A stretch of DNA of 64,000 bases from contig CANFHA010000010.1 of assembly GCA_947446645.1 (NCBI GenBank), positions 124,001-188,000 of the forward strand, written 5' to 3'. Each line of letters begins with the position of its first letter. Position 1 is the first letter of the stretch. The notes under the pieces are model-generated. The model made no database searches, was not told the DNA's origin, and saw only the letters and a list, made by a program, of their open reading frames with translations. Shown piece by piece: positions 45,942 to 54,850 of the stretch. A program made the position numbers and the translations under genes. This DNA comes from Chitinophagaceae bacterium (GTDB taxonomy: Bacteria; Bacteroidota; Bacteroidia; Chitinophagales; Chitinophagaceae).

Positions 45942-47003
45942 CTATTGTTTGATAAATTCTACGCGCCGGTTCTCCGCCTTGTTTTCGGGGGATGTGTTGG
46001 GTTTTATAGGTTGTGCAGCTCCAATGCCCTTTGCTTTGAGCCTGTCTGTGTGTATACCGGCTGCTACCATTTGCCTTTTTACTTCATCGGCACGTGCCTG
46101 GGACAAAGCGATATTTGCAGCGGGACTTCCATCGCTGTCGGTATGTCCGTCTACTTCAAGATTTACAGATGGATTTTTTGCCAGGAAGTCTGCCAGGTCG
46201 CGGATAAAAGCCAGGCTCTCCGGTTTTATTACTGACTTGTTTACATCAAACAGTATGGCATGAGTTACCATTTTCTTTTCACTGATGAGCTTTGAAAAAT
46301 CGTATTTCTCTTTCGCTGTTGTTATTCTGAAATGTTTGTAGCCGGCTGGTGCTACACAGCTTAGCGCAAGTCCATAGGGCGTAAAACCGCAGTCGGGCAC
46401 TGATGCAATGAATTCACTATCGATGTAGAATTCCATAGCCCAGTGCCGGTATGCGATGGCGAAATGATGCCAGCTATTTGGCGCAAAGTCTGTGTGTTTT
46501 GCAGACACTATTTGGGTGGGGTGGTCAAAATCGCGGAAGTCTTCAGCAAGTGACATGTCACCCACATAGTCCAGGTGAAGACAATAAAATTTACAGGGGT
46601 CAGTATTGCTCGCCGGATAAAATGTGAGCTCGGCGCAGCCTACTTCGGGTTTGTAAAATGTAAAATCAAATTCAACTGCAAAACTATCCGGGAGGTAAAA
46701 CCTGGTACCCAAAAGTGGCTCTATACGCCGAAAGCCGGTGGATATGGCGAGGGCGTTATCGCTGTCTTCTTTTCGTATTTTCCAGTATTTTTTGTCGTCA
46801 TAGTCTGGTACGCCAACGCTGTTGCAACTGGCAATACGCCACTTAGATGGAAAGGAGCCTACCGGATCGCTATTGAAGTCATCTTCAAATATCACTTTAT
46901 TACCGGGTACGAATTTGCGTGCTTTTTTGGGATCTTGTGCGTTACTTTGCAGGCACTGGAGCGCTACTGCAAGCACAATAAGAAATTGCAGTATCCGTGT
47001 CAT
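45942..47003 (-). CDS. OmpA-family protein with N-terminal sandwich-like domain (second of triplet)
   Basis: 353 residues and the same architecture as its neighbours: signal peptide (1-22), N-terminal domain with 'IFEDDFNSDPVGSFPSKW' and 'WHHFAIAYRHWAMEFYIDSEFIA', then an OmpA domain with 'EVDGHTDSDGSPAANIALSQ' and 'ENRRVEFIKQ'. It is the shortest of the three and has no linker repeats. Gaps to both neighbours are exactly 14 bp. The three genes arose by duplication and are surely one transcript. Confidence 0.85.
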   Translation of the reverse strand: MTRILQFLIVLAVALQCLQSNAQDPKKARKFVPGNKVIFEDDFNSDPVGSFPSKWRIASCNSVGVPDYDDKKYWKIRKEDSDNALAISTGFRRIEPLLGTRFYLPDSFAVEFDFTFYKPEVGCAELTFYPASNTDPCKFYCLHLDYVGDMSLAEDFRDFDHPTQIVSAKHTDFAPNSWHHFAIAYRHWAMEFYIDSEFIASVPDCGFTPYGLALSCVAPAGYKHFRITTAKEKYDFSKLISEKKMVTHAILFDVNKSVIKPESLAFIRDLADFLAKNPSVNLEVDGHTDSDGSPAANIALSQARADEVKRQMVAAGIHTDRLKAKGIGAAQPIKPNTSPENKAENRRVEFIKQ

Positions 47004-47017
47004 AAGCGGTGTTGTTT

Positions 47018-48361
47018 TTATTGCTTAATAAATTCGACCCTCCTGTTCTCCGCCTTACCCTTTGCTGTGGTATTCGGCTTCAAAGGCTTTGATGCGCCTA
47101 GTCCCTTTGTGGTCATCCTGGTGGAGGCGACGCCTGCGGTTACCAGCTGCCTTTTTACTTCATCGGCACGGGCCTGCGATAGATTGCGGTTATATACTTC
47201 GCCGCCATCGCTATCGGTATGGCCATCTATCTCCAACTTAATAGACGCATTTTCTTTCAGAAATTTTGCCAGCTCATCAATGTAGGGCAAGCTTTCCGGC
47301 ATTACCGTCATATCATTTACCTTAAAGTGCACCGAGTGGCTAACGAGATTTTTTTCTGTGCTTAGGCGTGAAATAGGCTTATCTTCCTCAGGCAGTTTAT
47401 CGAATAGCTTTGTTTCGGTGCCGGTGGCCACTTTCTTCGGTATTGGCTGCGTCTTTGGTTCTTCCGGCAGCTTGTCAAAGAGTTTGGTTTCATTGCTTTC
47501 CGGCACTTTTTTCTTTTCCACGGCCACTTTGTTTTCTACCGGCAGTTGGTTGAACAGTTTTGTTTGGTTGCTGGTAGGTGTATTTTTCTTTTCAGCTATC
47601 TTTTTTTCTGCAGGCAGCTGCGTGAATAGTTTGGTATCTACCTGCTTTGGGGTGTAGGGCTTAGCTACTTTATCTTTTGCATACTGTCCCTTTGCAAGCC
47701 TCCATTTCCTCATCATTACTGGCCCGCGTGGCATAGTAAGAATGCTTACGGGCACATATTTGCAGTTGGAAATGGTAGAGAGCAAATAGTCATCCACATA
47801 ACATTTAATCTCACCGTCGTTATAGTAAGCTTCGAAGTGATGCCATGCAGAAAGTTGCAGTTTGGCCGGGTAGTCGCTATACCGGGAAAAGCAGGCAGGA
47901 TTCCAGCCTTTGGAATAAAGAACACCGTCGCCTGCCATTTCAAATACCGAAGCAAAATTTGTTTTGTGATCTGCGCCAATAAAATAGAGGTTAACGGCTC
48001 CGCGCTCCGTGGTGAGCAGAAAGTCAAACTCTGCTTTGAAGCCATCTGTTACATATACCGGCGTGCCTGCATTGGGCTCAAGCATAGGCTGGGAAAGTGG
48101 TAGCACCGATGCGTAGTATCCATCTGCATTTTTTTCAACAGAAAACATTCTGCGATTTTTAAGCCGGAATGCACCATGAAATACATCGGAGTCTACATCG
48201 GAAATATGCCAGTGCGAGGGAAACCTTCCCACTGTATCCATGCTGAGATCCTCCTCAAAAATTGAGGAACCACCAGTTGGTTGTGCGTAACAAAGGTTAT
48301 TACCTGCGACAGTGGCAACCAGGAAAAGCGTATAAACAAGTAGTATTCTCATAAAGTGCAT
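47018..48361 (-). CDS. OmpA-family protein with repeat linker (first of triplet)
   Basis: 447 residues. Signal peptide (about 1-26), N-terminal domain (34-225, 'IFEEDLSMDTVGRFPSHW', 'WHHFEAYYNDGEIKCYVDD') and an OmpA domain (about 345-447, 'DGHTDSDGGEVYNRNLSQARAD', 'NRRVEFIKQ'). The linker contains four copies of 'TKLFxxLP' at residues 243, 267, 292 and 317, one every 24-25 residues, spaced by lysine- and proline-rich stretches. The other two genes lack this repeat. The start may be ATG 48361 or the one three codons later. Confidence 0.85.
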   Translation of the reverse strand: MHFMRILLVYTLFLVATVAGNNLCYAQPTGGSSIFEEDLSMDTVGRFPSHWHISDVDSDVFHGAFRLKNRRMFSVEKNADGYYASVLPLSQPMLEPNAGTPVYVTDGFKAEFDFLLTTERGAVNLYFIGADHKTNFASVFEMAGDGVLYSKGWNPACFSRYSDYPAKLQLSAWHHFEAYYNDGEIKCYVDDYLLSTISNCKYVPVSILTMPRGPVMMRKWRLAKGQYAKDKVAKPYTPKQVDTKLFTQLPAEKKIAEKKNTPTSNQTKLFNQLPVENKVAVEKKKVPESNETKLFDKLPEEPKTQPIPKKVATGTETKLFDKLPEEDKPISRLSTEKNLVSHSVHFKVNDMTVMPESLPYIDELAKFLKENASIKLEIDGHTDSDGGEVYNRNLSQARADEVKRQLVTAGVASTRMTTKGLGASKPLKPNTTAKGKAENRRVEFIKQ

Positions 48362-48589
48362 CGAGCGCGTAAATATACATAATATGTCTAACCGCTTTTG
48401 TCATTCTGTAGTGAATAGCTTTTTTAGTTTTTCCCCACTTTGTCAAGGAAATGTCAATGCATATGTCTTTAGATGGTGAAATTTTAACAGGCTATCAATC
48501 AATGCTTTAACACTTAACGCGTTTTAACAGTTGTACGAGGGCGTAAGGCATCTTTTTTTCTGAGTATCCAATAACCAAATGATACGTAT

Positions 48590-48805
48590 ATGATTACGAT
48601 AAACGGATGGGAAGTATACCTGAAAGTAAAAGAAATAGCTGATGCCGGTGAGCGAAACACGACTATAAATGTAGAACGCCTGGCTGAAGAGTTTAAGGGC
48701 ACAGAGCAAGACCTAATCAGGGGGCATCTGAATGCCCTGGCAATACTTGAATTCATTGAATTTACAGATTCGACTAAAGCAGAATTCAGGCTACGTGATC
48801 ATTAA
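48590..48805 (+). CDS. Small protein of unknown function, possible winged-helix-like
   Basis: 71 residues, soluble and charged. 'TINVERLAEEFKGTEQDLIRGHLNALAILEFIEF' (given here only in part) has the pattern of a helix-turn-helix followed by a short beta-hairpin, so a small winged-helix regulator is possible. No family recognised. Divergent from the OmpA triplet and 170 bp upstream of a REC-PAS kinase on the same strand. Confidence that it is a real gene rests mainly on length and fold-like pattern. Confidence 0.45.
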   Translation: MITINGWEVYLKVKEIADAGERNTTINVERLAEEFKGTEQDLIRGHLNALAILEFIEFTDSTKAEFRLRDH

Positions 48806-48975
48806 CGAGACTACTAACATAGAGGTCTATACACATGTGGTTCATTATTTGTTGAATGTGTATTAAATAAAGAATGTTGGCTCGATTTTTTCTTAAATTT
48901 AAGAACTTGCAGTGCTGATAACAAGGGTGGTTAAGTGTAACGGAACTTGTTTATTTTCGACACCCTTTAAAACCG

Positions 48976-50532
48976 ATGCCGATGGACCATAAAGTAACGC
49001 TATTACTGATCGAAGACGACGAAGACGATATTTTCCTTCTCAAATACAGCCTTGCAAAGACAACCTATTCTGATGCACAACTGATGGTGGTAAGCCGGCT
49101 TAGTGAAATATCCCGGCCTGAAATAAAATCTGAGAACATCACGCTTATAATGCTGGATCTGAACCTGCCAGATATGCGTGGTATGGATCTGTTTCGCGCG
49201 GTCCGTAAGGCATTCCCCGACACTGCAATAGTGATCATTTCCGGCCTTGATGATAAGGGCATCGCTATCAAGACACTGCGCGAAGGGGCTCAAACTTACC
49301 TGCTGAAATCAAACGTTAACGCTAATGAACTGGAGCAAACCATAAGGTTTGCAATAGAGCGCAATACCATATTGCTGAAGCTGAAATACAGTGAGCTTCG
49401 TTTTCGATCATTGGTTGAAAATACGCATGATGGCATAACGTTGAGTGATGCTGAGGGTAACTTATACAAGAGTCCGAAGCGGGATAATTTGCTTGGGTGG
49501 AGATTTGACAACATTAAGACACGGAAGCCGACAGTTTTCATGTTTGTGCACCCGCACGACAAAGATAAATTAGAGGCAAAATACAAGGAGGCACTTCTAG
49601 CACCCGGAAAACCTATTTACTGCTCTGTGCGGTTACAGCGCAGCACCGGGGATTACATTTGTGCGGAGGGTACGATCACTAACATGCTGCATGTGCAATT
49701 TGTAAATGCGGTTGTGTCGAACATGCGTGATATAACTGAGCGGAAGAAGCAGGAAGAAGAGATATTGAAGCTGAATGAAGAGCTGGAAGCCCGCGTGCGT
49801 GAAAGGACGATGCAACTGGAAGCTACAAACAGCGACCTGGAGTCTTTTTCTTATTCCGTATCGCATGATCTCCGCTCGCCCTTACATTCTATGCTGTCGA
49901 TCATAAACCTGATAGAAGATGGTGACATAGAGGTGCCTGAGGAAGCCAAGCAGTATATAGATATGGTGGGCGAATGTGCCCGCAAAATGGAGCGCATGAT
50001 AGAGTCGCTGATGACCTTCTTCAAATCGGGCAAAAAAGAAATTGTAAAGACCGATGTGGATATGGCCGCCATAGTAAATGATATATGCCAGGAAATAGAC
50101 CCTACCGGCATGCAGCAATACGATATCAAGGTAGGAGAGTTGCCACCATCGCGCGGCGACTATGACCTGCTGAATGAGGTGTGGCGGAACCTGATCCTTA
50201 ATGCAGTAAAATATTCATCAAAGAAAGAAAAGCCTGTTATTGAGATAGGCTCGAAAACTGAAAAAGGAAAAGTGTCCTACTTTGTGCGCGACAATGGTAT
50301 AGGGTTCGATATACAATTTGCCGACCGGCTGTTCAAAGCTTTTCAGCGCCTGCATTCTGAATCGCAGTTCAAGGGTACGGGTATAGGGCTGGCACTGGTA
50401 CACCGTATCATTACGAAGCATGGAGGCACGATATGGGCGGAGGCAAAGGCAAATGAGGGGGCAACGTTCTGGTTTACGTTACCTTCAGAAATGCCGGTAG
50501 TGAAGAAGGTGTTGGAGGCTACGCCTGCTTAG
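48976..50532 (+). CDS. Hybrid REC-PAS-histidine kinase
   Basis: 518 residues, soluble. N-terminal receiver (about 7-125) has 'LIEDDEDD', Asp61 in 'IMLDLNLPDM' and Lys111. A PAS domain (about 135-255) follows, then a coiled coil, HisKA with His297 in 'SVSHDLRSPLHSM', and HATPase (about 385-505, 'YFVRDNGIGFD', 'GTGIGLALVHRI'). A receiver in front of the kinase means it can be switched by another kinase's phosphate, like a relay node. No regulator is immediately beside it. Confidence 0.94.
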   Translation: MPMDHKVTLLLIEDDEDDIFLLKYSLAKTTYSDAQLMVVSRLSEISRPEIKSENITLIMLDLNLPDMRGMDLFRAVRKAFPDTAIVIISGLDDKGIAIKTLREGAQTYLLKSNVNANELEQTIRFAIERNTILLKLKYSELRFRSLVENTHDGITLSDAEGNLYKSPKRDNLLGWRFDNIKTRKPTVFMFVHPHDKDKLEAKYKEALLAPGKPIYCSVRLQRSTGDYICAEGTITNMLHVQFVNAVVSNMRDITERKKQEEEILKLNEELEARVRERTMQLEATNSDLESFSYSVSHDLRSPLHSMLSIINLIEDGDIEVPEEAKQYIDMVGECARKMERMIESLMTFFKSGKKEIVKTDVDMAAIVNDICQEIDPTGMQQYDIKVGELPPSRGDYDLLNEVWRNLILNAVKYSSKKEKPVIEIGSKTEKGKVSYFVRDNGIGFDIQFADRLFKAFQRLHSESQFKGTGIGLALVHRIITKHGGTIWAEAKANEGATFWFTLPSEMPVVKKVLEATPA

Positions 50533-50628
50533 CATACATTTTTCCGCTAGTTTCAAATAGATGTATTTTTTCACTTGATTTTTATATCTTTATTGTTCTG
50601 CTGCTGTGCAGTATAAAAACAATGAAAG

Positions 50629-51147
50629 ATGCGCAAAGAAAATCCAAGATATCCTTATCCGTTTAGAGATTTTGTTACTCCGCAGTCGAGGCATCATATA
50701 GTTCCTTTTCAGAAGCTGGTAAGCATCGGCAAGGAAATTCTTGCGCATGAAAATGAAGCTGAGCGAACGAAATACGTCAATGATATTATCGACGCATATT
50801 TTTCATCACATCCGGATGTCTCAATAAATTTTGAAAGCAAGGAGGAGTTGAAAAGAGCGATCCATGATAAGCGTTCTCACCGCCATAGTGAAGCGGAACG
50901 GGATTTTCTAATGCTGCTTGCGTGGCTCCCCGGTAACATAGTTATAGGACGGTCAGGCAGAACAGATGATCCCGGTGATATCTTAGATCGTAAAGCAATG
51001 GGGTTAAGTTCTCTTAATGCACGCAGGGGGTCGTTCTTTGCTTTAGATAATCATGTGACGAAAAAGGTAGAGTATTACATTGTTGCATTTATCATAGAAC
51101 TGGCGAAAGGCAGAGTCACAAAGACCAATGACGATATGTGGAACTAG
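50629..51147 (+). CDS. HNH-like protein of unknown function
   Basis: 172 residues, highly charged, no signal peptide. The N-terminal 'SRHHIVPFQKL' resembles the first part of HNH nuclease motifs, and 'WLPGNIVIGRSGRTDDPGD' has the 'PGNI...G...DDPGD' pattern seen in some HNH-type families. A second histidine-rich stretch, 'DKRSHRHSEAER', lies between. I do not recognise a specific family, and catalytic function is inferred only from these motifs. It lies between a REC-PAS kinase and valS, with its own gap on each side. Confidence 0.55.
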   Translation: MRKENPRYPYPFRDFVTPQSRHHIVPFQKLVSIGKEILAHENEAERTKYVNDIIDAYFSSHPDVSINFESKEELKRAIHDKRSHRHSEAERDFLMLLAWLPGNIVIGRSGRTDDPGDILDRKAMGLSSLNARRGSFFALDNHVTKKVEYYIVAFIIELAKGRVTKTNDDMWN

Positions 51148-51264
51148 AGCATAGTAGCTGTATCCGCAAGTGCTGCATGTAGCCTTCCTGTCAGGATGCG
51201 GATTTGAAAGTGTTCTTTATATTTCTACATTTTCTGCCAATTGAGCCATTGAGTTATTTAGGAA

Positions 51265-51295
51265 TTGAGCTATTCCCTCATTCGCCTTATATTTG
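51265..51295 (+). promoter_or_regulatory. Promoter of valS
   Basis: TTG (-33, 51265-51267) and TATATTTG (-7, 51288-51295) are separated by 20 bp. Transcription would start at about 51300-51302, a few bases before the ATG at 51308, which favours that start over the in-frame TTG at 51293. Confidence 0.6.
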
Positions 51296-51307
51296 TCCCC
51301 ATACGTT

Positions 51308-53941
51308 ATGGAATTAAGTAAGAATTTTCAGCATACCGAAGCGGAGCTGAAGTGGTATGCCCACTGGGAAAAATCGGGATATTTTAAGAGCACGCCGGAC
51401 GACCGGCCTCCTTATACTATTGTAATGCCTCCCCCGAATGTGACCGGGGTGCTGCATATGGGTCATGCGCTTAACAATACCGTGCAGGACATCCTCATTC
51501 GCCGTGCTAAGATGAGCGGGTACAATACCTGTTGGGTGCCGGGTACTGACCACGCATCTATAGCTACGGAAGCCAAAGTGGTGCACATGCTGCGCGATAT
51601 GGGCATTGATAAGAAAACAATGTCGCGCGATGAGTTTCTGAAATATGCGTGGGAGTGGAAGGAAAAATATGGTGGTATAATACTGAAACAGCTGGAAAAG
51701 CTGGGTTGCGCGCTCGACTGGAGCCGCACCAACTTTACCATGGACAAAGATTACTATGCCGCGGTGATACGTGTGTTTGTAGAGCTTTATAACAAGGGGC
51801 TCATATACCGCGGGGTAAAGATGATAAACTGGGACCCCCGGGCAAAAACAGCGCTCAGTGACGAGGAGGTGATCTTTAAGACATCTAACTCTAAGCTATA
51901 CTATGTGCGCTATAAGCTGGACACAGAAAAAGAAGAATACATAACGGTAGCAACTGTGCGCCCCGAGACCATACTGGGCGATACTGCGGTATGTGTGCAC
52001 CCTGATGATGAGCGCTATGCGCACCTGAAGGGCAGGCACTGTTTTGTGCCGCTGCTCAACAGGCGCATACCCATAATTTTTGATGACTACATAGACAAAG
52101 AGTTTGGCACCGGCGCGCTGAAGGTGACGCCGGCCCACGATATAAATGACTACAACCTGGGCTTAAAACATGGCCTGCCTGTAATAGATACACTGAATGA
52201 GGATGGCACTATGAGCGAGGCCGCACAGCTGTATATAGGCATGGACAGGTTTGCCGTAAGGAAGAAAATAGTAGAAGACCTGAAGGAAGCGGGTAACCTG
52301 GTAAAAGAAGAAGAATATAGCAACCAGGTGGGCTACTCAGAGCGCACTGATGTGGTGATAGAGCCGCGCCTGAGCATGCAGTGGTGGTGCAATATGCAGG
52401 AGCTGGCTAAACCGGCCCTGGAGGCCGTGATGAGTGATGAGGTAGAGTTTCACCCGGCGAAGTTTAAGAATACGTACCGCCACTGGATGGGCAACATCAA
52501 GGATTGGTGTATAAGCCGCCAGCTATGGTGGGGGCAGCGGATACCAGCGTGGTATGATGCTGAGGGTGGCTTGTACGTGGGCCATACCGCCGAGGAGGCG
52601 TATGAGCAATATCGTGCAAAAAAGCCGGCACTGGCTGCTGCACAGCCTAATTTACGGCATGATGAAGATGTGCTGGATACGTGGTTCAGCAGCTGGCTGT
52701 GGCCTATGGAGGTGTTTGACTGGAACAAGAACCCGCAAAACGGCGACCTGAAGTATTATTACCCTACAAGCACGCTGGTAACTGCACCGGAGATCATATT
52801 CTTCTGGGTGGCCAGGATGGTAATGGCGGGGTATGAGTTTATGGGGCAGAAGCCTTTTGACAAGGTTTACTTTACCGGCATAGTGCGTGATAAGCAGGGC
52901 AGGAAGATGAGCAAGTCGCTGGGCAACTCACCCGATCTGCTGAAAATGATAGAGGACAGTGGTACAGATGCTGTGCGGTTCAGTGTAATGATCTCATCGC
53001 CTGCGGGCAATGATCTGCTGTTTGATGAAGGCCAGCTGGAGCAGGGCCGCAACTTTATAAACAAGATGTGGAATGCCATGAAGCTGGTGAAAGGCTGGGA
53101 AAGCCGCACAGTAGATGGCATGGAAGACAGCCAGGTAAAGTTTGCCCTGGACTGGATGGATGCACGCCTGGCGCAGGTGTCCGGGGAGCTGGCAGAGATG
53201 ATGAAAGATTTTCGACTGAGCGAGGGATTGAAAACGGTGTATTCGCTCATCTGGAATGATTTCTGTTCCTGGTACCTGGAGTGGGTGAAGCCCGGCATGG
53301 ATCAGCCGGTGTCCCAACACGTATATGAGCGCACTATAAACACGTTTGAGCAGTTGTTGCAAATGCTGCATCCTTACCTGCCGTTCATAACTGAAGAGAT
53401 ATACCACATTATTAAAGAGCGTGAGCCGGGTGATGACCTGATAATAAAACAGCTACCTGCGTATGCTCTGCCTGATGCGGAAATACTGAAGAGCGGTACT
53501 ATGCTGCAGGAGCTGATTACCGCAGTGAGGGATACACGGGTGAAGAACCAGCTGAAACCAAAAGATACTATAAAGCTGTGGATAGACACCCGCCATCATG
53601 CATTCTATGAGGCGGCGCAGGATATACTGCGCAGGCAGGTAAATGCCGAGCAGATCGGGTTTACGCAGGATGCGAAGCAAGGTTGTATAGCTATAGTGGT
53701 ACAAACGGACAAGCTATATATAGAAGCTGCAAGTGCTACGATAGATACGGGAGTGCAAAAGGAGCAAATGGCAAAGGACCTGGAATACTTCAGGGGATTT
53801 GTAATAAGCGTGTCTAAAAAACTGGACAATGAAAAGTTTGTAGCCAACGCAAAGCCGGAAGTAATAGCAAACGAGCGCAAGAAAATGGCAGACGCAATGG
53901 ATAAGATAAAGACGCTGGAAGAGAGTTTGTCTTTGCTGTAG
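51308..53941 (+). CDS. valS: Valine--tRNA ligase
   Basis: 877 residues from the ATG at 51308. Charges tRNA-Val with valine. Class I signatures 'PPPNVTGVLHMGHAL' (HIGH) and 'GRKMSKSLGNS' (KMSKS) are present. The large editing domain lies between them, and a C-terminal coiled coil ends the protein. The protein appears complete, and a terminator hairpin follows. Confidence 0.97.
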   Translation: MELSKNFQHTEAELKWYAHWEKSGYFKSTPDDRPPYTIVMPPPNVTGVLHMGHALNNTVQDILIRRAKMSGYNTCWVPGTDHASIATEAKVVHMLRDMGIDKKTMSRDEFLKYAWEWKEKYGGIILKQLEKLGCALDWSRTNFTMDKDYYAAVIRVFVELYNKGLIYRGVKMINWDPRAKTALSDEEVIFKTSNSKLYYVRYKLDTEKEEYITVATVRPETILGDTAVCVHPDDERYAHLKGRHCFVPLLNRRIPIIFDDYIDKEFGTGALKVTPAHDINDYNLGLKHGLPVIDTLNEDGTMSEAAQLYIGMDRFAVRKKIVEDLKEAGNLVKEEEYSNQVGYSERTDVVIEPRLSMQWWCNMQELAKPALEAVMSDEVEFHPAKFKNTYRHWMGNIKDWCISRQLWWGQRIPAWYDAEGGLYVGHTAEEAYEQYRAKKPALAAAQPNLRHDEDVLDTWFSSWLWPMEVFDWNKNPQNGDLKYYYPTSTLVTAPEIIFFWVARMVMAGYEFMGQKPFDKVYFTGIVRDKQGRKMSKSLGNSPDLLKMIEDSGTDAVRFSVMISSPAGNDLLFDEGQLEQGRNFINKMWNAMKLVKGWESRTVDGMEDSQVKFALDWMDARLAQVSGELAEMMKDFRLSEGLKTVYSLIWNDFCSWYLEWVKPGMDQPVSQHVYERTINTFEQLLQMLHPYLPFITEEIYHIIKEREPGDDLIIKQLPAYALPDAEILKSGTMLQELITAVRDTRVKNQLKPKDTIKLWIDTRHHAFYEAAQDILRRQVNAEQIGFTQDAKQGCIAIVVQTDKLYIEAASATIDTGVQKEQMAKDLEYFRGFVISVSKKLDNEKFVANAKPEVIANERKKMADAMDKIKTLEESLSLL

Positions 53942-53969
53942 CATTAAATTAGCCTGATAAATTGATAAA

Positions 53970-53995
53970 CCCTTACCAGTAAGTAGGGGCTTTTT
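53970..53995 (+). terminator. Intrinsic terminator of valS
   Basis: CCCTTAC pairs with GTAGGGG (one G-U wobble) around a 6-base loop, followed by CTTTTT. It lies about 30 bp beyond the valS stop codon. A second palindrome, ACCTACT/AGTAGGT at 54010-54029 followed by TTTT, may add to it. Confidence 0.8.
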
Positions 53996-54177
53996 CAATT
54001 TACCGGCAGACCTACTTAAGTTAGTAGGTTTTAGCTTTTGTACCCATTGTAAATTGCAGCCATATCGCGGAGGTTTATATTTTTAAGTTGAGGCGGTCTC
54101 AAAATGCATAATGTGTTAATAACATTTTAATCACAAATCCTTATTGTTTGTTAGTTTTATCGGATATATATGGTGGT

Positions 54178-54822
54178 GTGGCAAAAGAAATTATCTTTTA
54201 CGTAGGTATCATTGAAGATGATATTGCGCTGCGGAGCACGCTGGAGAACTATTTTGCGTTGAGAGACGATTTCAAGATAGTTTTTTCAGGCGGGAGGCTG
54301 GCAGATATCTTTCAGACCAGGCTTGCGCATAAGCTGGACTACCTTATTTTAGACGAGCACCTTGAAGACGGTTCCGGCTCCAAGATGATTGGAAAATTGA
54401 GGAAGCATCATCCTGATGTAAAGATAGTTTTCATTTCAGGAGACCAGAACGCGCAACTGATGCTGAGTGTGCTACGGGCAGGGGCGGCGAGCTTTATTTA
54501 TAAGCCATTCTCCCTGCAGGACCTGGCCAATTCGTTTGAAGGTATTATTGAGAACGGGTCTTTTTTGAAACCAAACGCCATAACCCGCCTGCTTAAAATT
54601 ATTGACGAAAGCGAACCCAAAAAGACAGCCGGCCCACAACCAAAGCTATCTGACAAAGAAAGGGTAGTGGCAGACCATATTGCTGACGGTAAAACCTATA
54701 AAGAAATAGCGGAGCTGCTCAGCGTTTCGGTTCACGCTATTAACTACCATACCAAAAATATTTACACCAAGCTCAATATCACATCCCGTCACCAGCTATC
54801 AAAAAAATTAAACACGTTATGA
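54178..54822 (+). CDS. LuxR-type response regulator
   Basis: 214 residues from the GTG at 54178. A TTG 30 bp upstream would add ten residues that do not fit a receiver start. The receiver has 'IIEDD' (11-15), Asp59 in 'LILDEHLEDGSG' and Lys in 'YKPFS'. The C-terminal helix-turn-helix is 'LSDKERVVADHIADGKTYKEIAELLSVS' in shortened form ('KTYKEIAELLSVSVHAINYH'). It should bind DNA when phosphorylated. The HNOBA-like kinase gene follows 28 bp later, making it a likely partner. The pair has no known target. Confidence 0.9.
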   Translation: MAKEIIFYVGIIEDDIALRSTLENYFALRDDFKIVFSGGRLADIFQTRLAHKLDYLILDEHLEDGSGSKMIGKLRKHHPDVKIVFISGDQNAQLMLSVLRAGAASFIYKPFSLQDLANSFEGIIENGSFLKPNAITRLLKIIDESEPKKTAGPQPKLSDKERVVADHIADGKTYKEIAELLSVSVHAINYHTKNIYTKLNITSRHQLSKKLNTL

Positions 54823-54850
54823 TGGTGCCGGTAGCCTTTACTAACAGACA

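Noticed and set aside
54148-54177. TTG at 54148 as start of the LuxR-type regulator
   Set aside because: It adds ten residues before the first receiver strand; the GTG at 54178 gives a normal receiver N-terminus.
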